A stretch of DNA of 21,262 bases, taken from the NCBI GenBank assembly GCA_035308525.1, contig DATGGM010000248.1, positions 1-21,262 on the forward strand, given 5' to 3'. Shown piece by piece: positions 14,602 through 21,262 of this stretch. The notes below the pieces were generated by a model. It did not search any database, was not told where the DNA came from, and saw only the letters and a list, made by a program, of their open reading frames with translations. This DNA is from Bog-159 sp035308525 (GTDB lineage: Bacteria > Acidobacteriota > Terriglobia > Bryobacterales > Bryobacteraceae). The first letter of the stretch is position 1, and each line of letters opens with the position of its first letter. The position numbers and the translations under genes were made by a program.

Positions 14602-15615
14602 TTATTTGGGCGCGTAGTTTTTCGAGTACTTGTTGCGGGTGTTGTACACCGTGAAGCTGCCATCGGGATGCGCGGTTACATGAATCCAGTTGGCCGGGTC
14701 TCCGGCTTCGTCAATGTTGGCGATGAAGGTATCCGGCGTGTTGTTATCTTTGCCGCCGGCGACGGAGTAATGCAATTGCCAGATATCCTCGATGCCGGGC
14801 GCGCTGTGGATGGACTGAAATGCAGCCGGGGTGCCTCCCTTGCGCGCGCCGTTATCCATGATGGCCACGCGCGGATGAATGGCGTGCACGATGGCGGGTG
14901 AATTAGATATGTCGGCGCCGTGGTGGGTGACGATGAACAGATCCACCGCGCCGATCTTATTATTGGGGCAGGCCAGCTCGTGCTCCTTGTTCCAGGTGAG
15001 GTCGCCCAGATCGAGCGCGCGGAAGCTTCCGTAGGTAATCAGCGTGCCGACGGAGCGGGCGTTTTCGGTGGCATCCGGGGCCTGCAGGCGGTCCTCGGCG
15101 CATAGGGGATTCGGCTGGCCGGCGCCGGGCAGAGGACTCTCGATCTCGTCGCCATCCGCGGTGAGCACCTTCACTTCCAGACCTTTGACGGGGAGAGTGT
15201 CGCCCGGTTTAGCCAGGATGTGGTTGCCCTTGGCGCGGTATTCGACATAGGCGGCGTACAGCTCCTTGGCGCGCTGATCGCGCTCGACACTCTCGCCGTG
15301 GTCGATGAAGTTGCGAACGGGCAGCTTGCGGGTGAGCTGCGGCACGCCGCCTACGTGGTCCTCGTGAAAATGCGTGACCAGCAGATAGTCGATGGCCTTG
15401 ACGCCGGCATGTTTGGCGGCCGCGGCGATGCGGTCGGCATCCCGGCTGTTGTGGCCGGACCAGCCGGTGTCGATCAGGAAGGACTCGCCCGACGGCGCGA
15501 CGAAGAGGGTCGCCTGGCCGCCTTCCACGTCGATAAAGTAGATCTCGAGAGTCTTGGCGGCGGGGAGCAGGGCGGCGCCCGCCAGAGAGAGCAATACAAC
15601 CAGGAATGCACGCAT
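14602..15615 (-). CDS. secreted metallo-beta-lactamase-fold hydrolase (ComEC C-terminal-like)
   Basis: 337 residues with signal peptide MRAFLVVLLSLAGAALLPAA. IYFIDVEGGQATLFVAPSGESFLIDTG opens the fold as in ComEC/Rec2-like hydrolases. Metal ligands are H82, H84, D86 and H87 in THFHEDHVGG, D204 in LDLGDLT and H231/H232 in VTHHGAD, so the binuclear zinc site is complete. Members cleave phosphodiesters, esters or nucleic acids; the substrate cannot be told, and the ComEC-like type hints at nuclease or phosphodiesterase activity outside the cytoplasm. No ComEC membrane part is fused. It runs in the same direction as the lipoprotein gene 29 bases upstream but has its own -10 box in that gap. Confidence 0.9.
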   Translation of the reverse strand: MRAFLVVLLSLAGAALLPAAKTLEIYFIDVEGGQATLFVAPSGESFLIDTGWSGHNSRDADRIAAAAKHAGVKAIDYLLVTHFHEDHVGGVPQLTRKLPVRNFIDHGESVERDQRAKELYAAYVEYRAKGNHILAKPGDTLPVKGLEVKVLTADGDEIESPLPGAGQPNPLCAEDRLQAPDATENARSVGTLITYGSFRALDLGDLTWNKEHELACPNNKIGAVDLFIVTHHGADISNSPAIVHAIHPRVAIMDNGARKGGTPAAFQSIHSAPGIEDIWQLHYSVAGGKDNNTPDTFIANIDEAGDPANWIHVTAHPDGSFTVYNTRNKYSKNYAPK

Positions 15616-15621
15616 GGCTCG

Positions 15622-15627
15622 ATTTTA
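15622..15627 (-). promoter_or_regulatory. putative -10 box for leaderless expression of the secreted hydrolase
   Basis: On the minus strand TAAAAT is followed by six bases (CGAGCC) and the ATG at 15615, the same spacing as at 2419, 8092 and 18767. It lies in the 29-base gap after the lipoprotein gene. No -35 match or Shine-Dalgarno is visible. Confidence 0.5.
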
Positions 15628-15644
15628 GCGCGGCATACCGCCTA

Positions 15645-16640
15645 CTATGGCGCGGCAGCTTCCACGGACTCGGACTGTTTGCTCTCCAGTCCATTTTTCT
15701 TGACGGCGGTGACGGCGTAGCGATACGTTTTGCCGGCTTCGATCTTACGGTCGCTGTAGGCCGGTAACGCCTGTGTGTCCGACAGCCGCTCGAAGGCCTG
15801 GGCGTCGGCGGCGCGATAGACGCGGTATCCGGCGATATTGGGTTCGGTGCTGCGCTCCCAGACCAGCTCTATGCTGTTGGTGGAAGGCACGGCGGTCAGG
15901 GCGGCGGGCGCAGCGGGCGGAAAAGTGTCCACCGGAGTGATGGATGCTTCGGCGGATAAGTCGCTTTGGGCTTGGGCATCTCCGGCTTTGACCACGGATT
16001 GCACGATGTAGCTATAGGGCTTATCGAATGACGCGGTGGAGTCGGTGTATTCCGGCTTCGGGGAACCGCCCAGCGACTGGTAGTCCTTCTCATCCGGGCC
16101 GCGCCGGAGGACTATGAACGTGTCTCCGGCGCCGTGCCAAATAAGATGGACGCCTTGCGGCACGGCCTCGGCGGTCAGATCGCGCGGAGGCTCGGGTGGC
16201 GGCACCACCGTGAGCGTAACGGGAGCGGACCAGCCATCGTCGCGCCCGTTAGAGCCCACGATCTTGACCGCCACCAGCACCTGCTTGCCGATCCACTCGG
16301 AGGCCGGGATCTGGAAGGTGGCCAGGCCGTTGGCGGTGTTGCCTCCGCCTACGGCCTTGGCGTTAGTGGACCACTGCGCAGCGTCGAACGGGCCGCTGGG
16401 CTTCGGTCCGATGCGCAGATCGAGCCGAACGGAGCGCTTCAACAGCTGTCCTTCGGTAGTCAGGGTTGGCACGGTGAAGTGCACCAGGATATTCGATCCG
16501 CGTTGGATGGCGGCCAGATTCTCGCCGCGTCCCGGAATGTTCATGAGCGGCGGCAGCGGCTCCGAGACGTAACCGCAACCGGAGAGCAGCAGCATAGGGA
16601 TTGCGCCGCGCAGGAAGGCGCATAAACGCGAATCATTCAT
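15645..16640 (-). CDS. fibronectin type III domain lipoprotein
   Basis: 331 residues. The N-terminus MNDSRLCAFLRGAIPMLLLSGC ends in a lipobox (LLSGC, lipidated C22) followed by GYVSEPLPPLMNIP. Asp is absent at +2 (Gly instead), so outer-membrane sorting is plausible. After an extended N-terminal part with a beta-rich segment (about 40-130) come two FN3-like domains, about 133-230 (PPEPPRDLTAEAVPQGVHLIW) and 235-325 (PAAPAALTAVPSTNSIELVWERS ... KTYRYAVTAV), ending ESVEAAAP. No catalytic motif is visible; a structural or binding role on the cell surface or in the periplasm is likely. It begins six bases after the stop of the TIGR03437 protein and is probably co-transcribed with it. Confidence 0.85.
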   Translation of the reverse strand: MNDSRLCAFLRGAIPMLLLSGCGYVSEPLPPLMNIPGRGENLAAIQRGSNILVHFTVPTLTTEGQLLKRSVRLDLRIGPKPSGPFDAAQWSTNAKAVGGGNTANGLATFQIPASEWIGKQVLVAVKIVGSNGRDDGWSAPVTLTVVPPPEPPRDLTAEAVPQGVHLIWHGAGDTFIVLRRGPDEKDYQSLGGSPKPEYTDSTASFDKPYSYIVQSVVKAGDAQAQSDLSAEASITPVDTFPPAAPAALTAVPSTNSIELVWERSTEPNIAGYRVYRAADAQAFERLSDTQALPAYSDRKIEAGKTYRYAVTAVKKNGLESKQSESVEAAAP

Positions 16641-16646
16641 TTGGTT

Positions 16647-18767
16647 TTATTCGTGCAACGCGATCGATTCGGGCTGGCTGCAATACTGCTGGGCGCCGGT
16701 TCCCGCAACACAAATGATCAAATTGGACGTGACCGGCTGCAGATCCGCCGGCACGGCGACGTTTATCTGCTGCATGCCGGGCAGTCCGGGCGCAGCGCCG
16801 GCGTAGAGTGGAACCAGGTTACCGCGATTCTGGATGGTCACCGTCACCACACCGCCGGAGTCCGGCATGCCGGTGCCGAAGATTTGCAGGATCGATCCCA
16901 GCGCGGCGGGATGGCTGGGCGAGTTCACGCTGTAGTCTTGATTGAGCACGCCGGGGGTGAAGATGGCGGGCGCGACGGCGGTCAGCGGCACGACGAAGGG
17001 CGCGCTGCTGGCGCCATCCACGGTGACCACCAACTGCGCCGACGTCTGGCCGGCTAAAGACGACGGAACGCGCAGGTTGATCTGCGTGGCGCCGGTGTAC
17101 AGCAGGTTCGCCGGCACTCCGTTGAAAGCGGCTGTGACGTTCTGCCCGCCTAAGTTCGTTCCAAAAGCGGATGCGAACTCGCCGGGCGCCACGGGACCAG
17201 GGTGAAAATCCGCGGCATCGCTAACCGAGCTGATGACCACGGAGGGAGTTGCGGGAGCGGCGCTGACGGTGACGGAGAGCGGGATGGTCTGGCTGCCCGC
17301 GACGCCGGCTTGGACGGTGAGCGTAGCGGCATAGGTACCCGGCGCGAGCGCGCTCGGGTCGACGACCACCTGAACTTCGGCATTATCGATCCCGACCGAG
17401 TTCGTGAGCAATACCCAGCCCGTGCCGTTGGCGTAAGTCACGCTGATGGACCAATCGAGTTCGCCGCTCTTTGCGTTCTTGATCGTGAGGTTACCCGCGC
17501 CGATTCTTTTTCCTCCGGCGACGGCAGTGACTTGCATGGGATTGGCGGTGGCGGTCACTTGCAACTGCGGAAAATATGAAGCGTTACAGTCGCCCACGAC
17601 GGCGCAGTCCGAGGGAGGAGTGACGGCCGCGAAGCGCGGAATGGGCGCGGTAGTTGAGGCGGAGGTCACCGTGGAAACAGGCGCCAGCGACAGGCTGCCG
17701 GTCGCGGCGGCCGGGGCGCTGTGGGGACCGATGGCGAAGAAGTTGGGAATCTGGGCGCTTTCGGTGGCGGACTGGTTGGCATCCACGACTTCATACACAA
17801 CATATCCCGCGCCGTTGGTCAGGGGCACCGAATTGGCGCCGTCGAGAACCAGCCGGCCGGAGCCGTTGGGCGGCGGCAGCGTGGCGAGCGTGCCGCCGGT
17901 GCCGGTGTTATCGGCATTCAGCACGCGCACCAGCAGCAACGTGTGGCTGCCGGGAGCGTACTGGCCAACCGCGGCGGGTGTTCCAAGATCGCCGCCCGAG
18001 CTGGGCACGGCGGCGCCCGTGCCGGCAACCGCATCGGGGACATAGATGGCGGCGCCGGCGGGGAAGTTCGCGTAATTCAGCAGGAAACGGGTGCCGGTAT
18101 CCGTGGTGGAATCCTTGGGTTGGAACGATGCCGGGAAGCCCTCGGTGACGCGGGTGGTTTGCTCGGCGGTGCCGGCGCCAAGCAGGTTGGTCACGCTAAC
18201 GGTCGACGGCGTCGGCGAGCCGATGCAGGTGACGCCGGTGTCCATGCTGGTGGCGAGCAGGCCTTGCAGGGCGACCGCCACGGGCACCGGATTATTGGCA
18301 AGCAGAATTGTGCCACCAAGGTATGCCACCAGGGGCGTCTGCTGCACGAGGCCCAACTCGTTGACGTTGGCACGCAGGTCGTCGACGATCAGCGACAGGG
18401 CGCCACTCTGCGGAAAGGTGAATTGAAAGCCATAAAAAGAGATACTGCGGCCGGTGACCAGGCCGGAGACTCCCGAGGGCACGGGTCCGGTCCCGGTATT
18501 AATGAGCAGCGCGGCATCCGTGGAATAGCCGGTCGAATTCACGCGGTTGGTGATCGAAACCGGAAGCATCACGCTCAGGTTGGCAGTAACCACAACGCCC
18601 GGCGTTCCGGTGCATTGCAGGTTGATGTCGCCCAACCGTTCCGTTATGCCTTCGGAGTGCACGATGGCGGGTACGGCGGTGACGATACAGGTAGTGGGTT
18701 TTTGGGCCCACACGGTACAAGTTGCTGTTAGGAGTACAAGAATGAAAAATAAGGTATGAAGTTTCAT
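16647..18767 (-). CDS. large secreted protein with TIGR03437 (Solibacter-type) C-terminal domain
   Basis: 706 residues. Signal peptide MKLHTLFFILVLLTATCTVWAQ. The mature protein is almost all beta-strand, rich in Thr, Val, Ala and Gly, as in Ig-like or adhesin-like extracellular proteins. About 405-500 resembles a BACON/Ig-like repeat (KSGELDWSISVTYANGTGW). From about 507 to the end lies the domain known from Solibacter paralogues as TIGR03437: AADFHPGPVAPGEFASAFGTNL, GVPANLLYTGATQINLRVP, APAIFTPG, GSILQIFGTGMP and LPGMQQINVAVP. This domain occurs in many secreted proteins of that lineage and its function is not established; it may act in surface attachment or secretion. The gene leads a unit with the FN3 lipoprotein and has a TACAAT box six bases before its ATG. 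Confidence 0.88.
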   Translation of the reverse strand: MKLHTLFFILVLLTATCTVWAQKPTTCIVTAVPAIVHSEGITERLGDINLQCTGTPGVVVTANLSVMLPVSITNRVNSTGYSTDAALLINTGTGPVPSGVSGLVTGRSISFYGFQFTFPQSGALSLIVDDLRANVNELGLVQQTPLVAYLGGTILLANNPVPVAVALQGLLATSMDTGVTCIGSPTPSTVSVTNLLGAGTAEQTTRVTEGFPASFQPKDSTTDTGTRFLLNYANFPAGAAIYVPDAVAGTGAAVPSSGGDLGTPAAVGQYAPGSHTLLLVRVLNADNTGTGGTLATLPPPNGSGRLVLDGANSVPLTNGAGYVVYEVVDANQSATESAQIPNFFAIGPHSAPAAATGSLSLAPVSTVTSASTTAPIPRFAAVTPPSDCAVVGDCNASYFPQLQVTATANPMQVTAVAGGKRIGAGNLTIKNAKSGELDWSISVTYANGTGWVLLTNSVGIDNAEVQVVVDPSALAPGTYAATLTVQAGVAGSQTIPLSVTVSAAPATPSVVISSVSDAADFHPGPVAPGEFASAFGTNLGGQNVTAAFNGVPANLLYTGATQINLRVPSSLAGQTSAQLVVTVDGASSAPFVVPLTAVAPAIFTPGVLNQDYSVNSPSHPAALGSILQIFGTGMPDSGGVVTVTIQNRGNLVPLYAGAAPGLPGMQQINVAVPADLQPVTSNLIICVAGTGAQQYCSQPESIALHE

Positions 18768-18773
18768 GCGCTC

Positions 18774-18779
18774 ATTGTA
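18774..18779 (-). promoter_or_regulatory. putative -10 box for leaderless expression of the TIGR03437 protein
   Basis: On the minus strand TACAAT is followed by six bases (GAGCGC) and the ATG at 18767. It sits in the 77-base gap after the ADOP gene. A -35 box at normal spacing is not recognisable. Confidence 0.5.
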
Positions 18780-18844
18780 CCGCCGCTGTCCCGCGGTCCG
18801 AGCCTGTTTTCAAGCGCCGCGGCTGCGGCCAGTACCAGAACGCC

Positions 18845-21262
18845 TCATTCGTAGCGGAGCGCGCGGATTGGGTCCACAAGGGAGGCGCGGCGGGCCGGCA
18901 CCCAGACGGCCAGCATGGTGACCGCCAGGAGCGCGGGCGCCACCAGCACATAGGCCAGCACATCCCTGCGAGTCGCGCCGAACAGGGTCATGACGACCTT
19001 CTCCGCGCCGATGCTGGCCACCAGGCCGATGGCTATTCCGGTTACCGAAAGCAGCAAGCCCTGGCGGAGAACCATCCCCATCACGGACTTGCGGTCCGCG
19101 CCGATGGCCATGCGGATGCCGATCTCGCGCGTGCGGCGCGCTACCGAGTAAGCGATCAACCCGTACAGCCCGACCATGGCGAGGCCCAGGCCGACCAGTC
19201 CCATCACGGCGACTATCTCATTGATCATGCCTGCGACGCTGGCGCGCGCCTGGTAAAGATCCTGAATTGTGCGCACGTCGAAGACGGGTTGATTGGCGTC
19301 CAGGCCGCGCACCACCTCGCGCAGCGGCGCCACCAGGCCGGCGGGGTCGCCGAAGGATTCGGCTACCAGGGTCATGCGCGCGCGCGGCAGCTCATCGAGA
19401 GCCAGGTAGAGATACTCGGTGGGCGGCTCTCCCACCCAGGTGTATTTAGCGGTTTGGGCGATGCCTACGATCTGGACCCATTGGCCGTCGCGGCCGGTCA
19501 ATCGGAAGCGCTTGCCTACGGGGTCCTGGCCGGGCCAATAATGGCGGGCCAGCACCTCGTTGATTACGGCTGCCCGCGGACCGCCAAACAGGTCGCTGTG
19601 GCGGAAGCCGCGGCCGCGCACGATGGGCACCCGCATGGTATCGAAGAAGCGGTCGTCCACCCAATTTGCCAGGATCTGCGCGCTGTTCTGCTGCTTGGGG
19701 AACTGGTAACCCTCAGGGATGATGCTCCCCTGGCGCTGGTTGGGCGAGAAGGAAATGCCGCTGACCAGTGTCGCGGATTTTACCCCGGGGGTGGTGCGGG
19801 CGCGGTCCATCAACTCCTTGTAGAACTGCTGGGCCTGGGGCTTAGGGGTGAGCACCAGGGTGGGATCCAAGCTCATCATCACCAGATGATCGGTACGGAA
19901 GCCGGGACCGCCGGCCAGCACCGCGGCAAATCCGCGCGCCAGCATGGCGGCCACGGCCATCAGCACCAGGGAGAGAGCCACCTGCACAACCACCAACGCT
20001 TGCCGGCCCCACAGGCGCTTTCCGCGGGTGCGATCCGCGTCTTCGGATTTCAGGACGCGCACCAGTTCGGTGCGGGTGGCTTGCAGCGCGGGGGCCAGGC
20101 CAAACAGCATGACGCTAACCAGCGAAATCGCCATGCTGAAGAGCAATACGCGATAATCCAACCTGACGTCGATAACGATAGGAAAATCGGACGGGACCTG
20201 GATGTGGCTCAAAAAAAAGGATACTCCGGCGTAGGCCAACAGAAGGCTCACGGCGCCTCCGGCCACCGCGATCGCCAGGCTTTCCGCCAGCAACTGGCGG
20301 ATCAGCCGGGAACGGCCCGCGCCCACGGCCAGCCGGATGGCGATTTCGCGCGTGCGGGATCGCGCCCGGGAGAGCAGGAGGTTGGCGATGTTCGCGCAAG
20401 CTACCAATAAGACCATCGCGGAAAGGCCGAGCAGCATGGCTGTCAGCACGGCGTCGTCGGGATCGTCCCGGAGGCGGGTCTGGAATTCCGTTACGATCAC
20501 TGCGCTCTGGTCGCGGTCGGTATCGGGGTAAGTTTGCTCCAGGCTTTTGGCGATGGCGGCCAGATCGGCTTGCGCGTGAGCCATGGTGACTCCCGGCGCC
20601 AGGCGGCCCTTTATTTCAAGCGCGCGGGCCGAGCGCTTCTCCAGCAGATTGAGCTCGGGATTGGCGGAAAGGCGCGGCGCCATGGCCAGGGGCACGAACA
20701 TGGCGGGCCGGATATACTGATCCATGCCGGTGAAGCGCTCAGGGGCCACGCCGATCACGGTGAAATCGAAGCCATCCAGGCGGACCTTGCGTCCGACGAT
20801 CGCCGCGTCGGCGCCCAGCTGTTTTTCCCAGAAATCGTGGCCCAGAATCACCACCGCGTCGCGGCCCGGAACCTGATCTTCATCGGGCCGGAAGCCGCGG
20901 CCCAGCGCGGGCTGGATGCCCATCGCCTGAAAGAAATTACCCGAGACCAGCATGCCGAGGCGCATTTGCGGCAGGTTGCGCGGGTCGGCGCTGAAGCCGA
21001 AGGTTTCACGTTTGAAGGCAACCATTCCGGCGAAGCTTTGACTGCGATCACGGAAATCCACATAATCGCGATAGGAGAGGCGGTCGGAGGAGCCGCTCGG
21101 CGATTTGCCCAGTATGGTGACCACTTCACCGGGGTGCGCCACGCCAAGCGGGCGAAACAGCACAGCATCGGCCAGGCTGAACATCGCCGAATTCACACCG
21201 ATTCCGAGGGCCAGAGAGAGCACCGCCACCAGCGTGAAGCCGGGGCTCTTGCGCATCATGCG
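18845..21262 (-). CDS. ADOP-type duplicated orphan permease, MacB/FtsX-like (5' end outside window)
   Basis: At least 805 residues. The first visible codons are R-M-M-R-K-S-P-G-F, and relatives begin with a short RDLRYALR-like stretch, so the true start probably lies just beyond the edge. Layout: membrane helix (FTLVAVLSLALGIGVNSAMF), periplasmic MacB-type domain (about 40-265), FtsX permease unit with ANIANLLLSRARSRTREIAIR (289-309), a helix near 420-445, a second periplasmic domain, and a second FtsX unit ending VPARRASLVDPIRALRYE. Two fused MacB-like halves without an ATP-binding domain are the ADOP arrangement, expanded in Acidobacteria. No ATPase gene is next to it in the window. MacB-type systems move peptides, lipoproteins or drugs across the envelope without classical transport; ADOP cargo is unknown. 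Confidence 0.92.
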   Translation of the reverse strand, partial: RMMRKSPGFTLVAVLSLALGIGVNSAMFSLADAVLFRPLGVAHPGEVVTILGKSPSGSSDRLSYRDYVDFRDRSQSFAGMVAFKRETFGFSADPRNLPQMRLGMLVSGNFFQAMGIQPALGRGFRPDEDQVPGRDAVVILGHDFWEKQLGADAAIVGRKVRLDGFDFTVIGVAPERFTGMDQYIRPAMFVPLAMAPRLSANPELNLLEKRSARALEIKGRLAPGVTMAHAQADLAAIAKSLEQTYPDTDRDQSAVIVTEFQTRLRDDPDDAVLTAMLLGLSAMVLLVACANIANLLLSRARSRTREIAIRLAVGAGRSRLIRQLLAESLAIAVAGGAVSLLLAYAGVSFFLSHIQVPSDFPIVIDVRLDYRVLLFSMAISLVSVMLFGLAPALQATRTELVRVLKSEDADRTRGKRLWGRQALVVVQVALSLVLMAVAAMLARGFAAVLAGGPGFRTDHLVMMSLDPTLVLTPKPQAQQFYKELMDRARTTPGVKSATLVSGISFSPNQRQGSIIPEGYQFPKQQNSAQILANWVDDRFFDTMRVPIVRGRGFRHSDLFGGPRAAVINEVLARHYWPGQDPVGKRFRLTGRDGQWVQIVGIAQTAKYTWVGEPPTEYLYLALDELPRARMTLVAESFGDPAGLVAPLREVVRGLDANQPVFDVRTIQDLYQARASVAGMINEIVAVMGLVGLGLAMVGLYGLIAYSVARRTREIGIRMAIGADRKSVMGMVLRQGLLLSVTGIAIGLVASIGAEKVVMTLFGATRRDVLAYVLVAPALLAVTMLAVWVPARRASLVDPIRALRYE

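Noticed and set aside
17721..20410. Long plus-strand frames opposite the TIGR03437 protein and the ADOP permease
   Set aside because: Both lie antisense to proteins with clear domain structure and have Gly/Ala/Arg/His-rich compositions typical of shadow frames.

Overview
The window looks like chromosomal DNA of an Acidobacteriota bacterium from the Solibacter/Bryobacter lineage. Three things point there: most coding DNA is very GC-rich, the secreted protein at 16647-18767 ends in what I recognise as the TIGR03437 'Solibacter' C-terminal domain, and the right edge holds an acidobacterial-type duplicated orphan permease (ADOP, MacB/FtsX-like). This placement is inference, because the window has no rRNA marker. 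No tRNA, rRNA, CRISPR array or transposase was recognised.

Region A (1-2340, minus strand) is a compact sulfur-carrier cysteine operon. A strong sigma70-type promoter (2309-2336) precedes cysM-type cysteine synthase, then a JAMM metalloprotease (Mec type), then a fusion of a MoaD/CysO ubiquitin-like carrier to an E1-like MoeB/MoeZ adenylyltransferase that runs off the left edge. The genes are 1-4 nt apart. By analogy with mycobacterial CysM-CysO-Mec, the E1 activates the carrier C-terminus, sulfur is loaded, CysM makes a carrier-cysteine adduct and JAMM releases cysteine. Here the carrier's diglycine is internal to the fusion.

Region B (2419-6540) is a decayed accessory island. It follows a conserved hypothetical gene and contains a multiply frameshifted DUF433 (probably DUF433-DUF5615) toxin-antitoxin remnant, a 679-residue PD-(D/E)XK nuclease-like plus DUF2075 (Schlafen-type) helicase protein that is a candidate defence effector, a gene-poor stretch, a broken copy of an amidase 5' end, and a MazE/MazF toxin-antitoxin pair. 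The MazE-like antitoxin seems to carry a locally compensated frameshift. The island ends at an intact copy of the same amidase.

Region C (6542-11225, plus strand) holds a possibly Tat-exported amidase, a secreted S9 prolyl-oligopeptidase-family peptidase and a periplasmic adaptor (HlyD/RND type) five bases behind it. Region D (11231-13477, minus) is a membrane hybrid histidine kinase with a receiver domain and an unresolved start codon. It is divergent from a secreted Ycf48-like beta-propeller protein (13566-14588, plus), and repeated ACCGGTAG motifs lie between them.

Region E (14602-21262, minus) encodes a secreted metallo-beta-lactamase-fold hydrolase, an FN3 lipoprotein, the TIGR03437 secreted protein and the ADOP permease (5' truncated by the window edge). 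Regions C-E are therefore dominated by envelope and secreted functions. Four genes (2419, 8092, 15615-, 18767-) share a TAnnnT box exactly six bases before ATG, which suggests leaderless transcripts.
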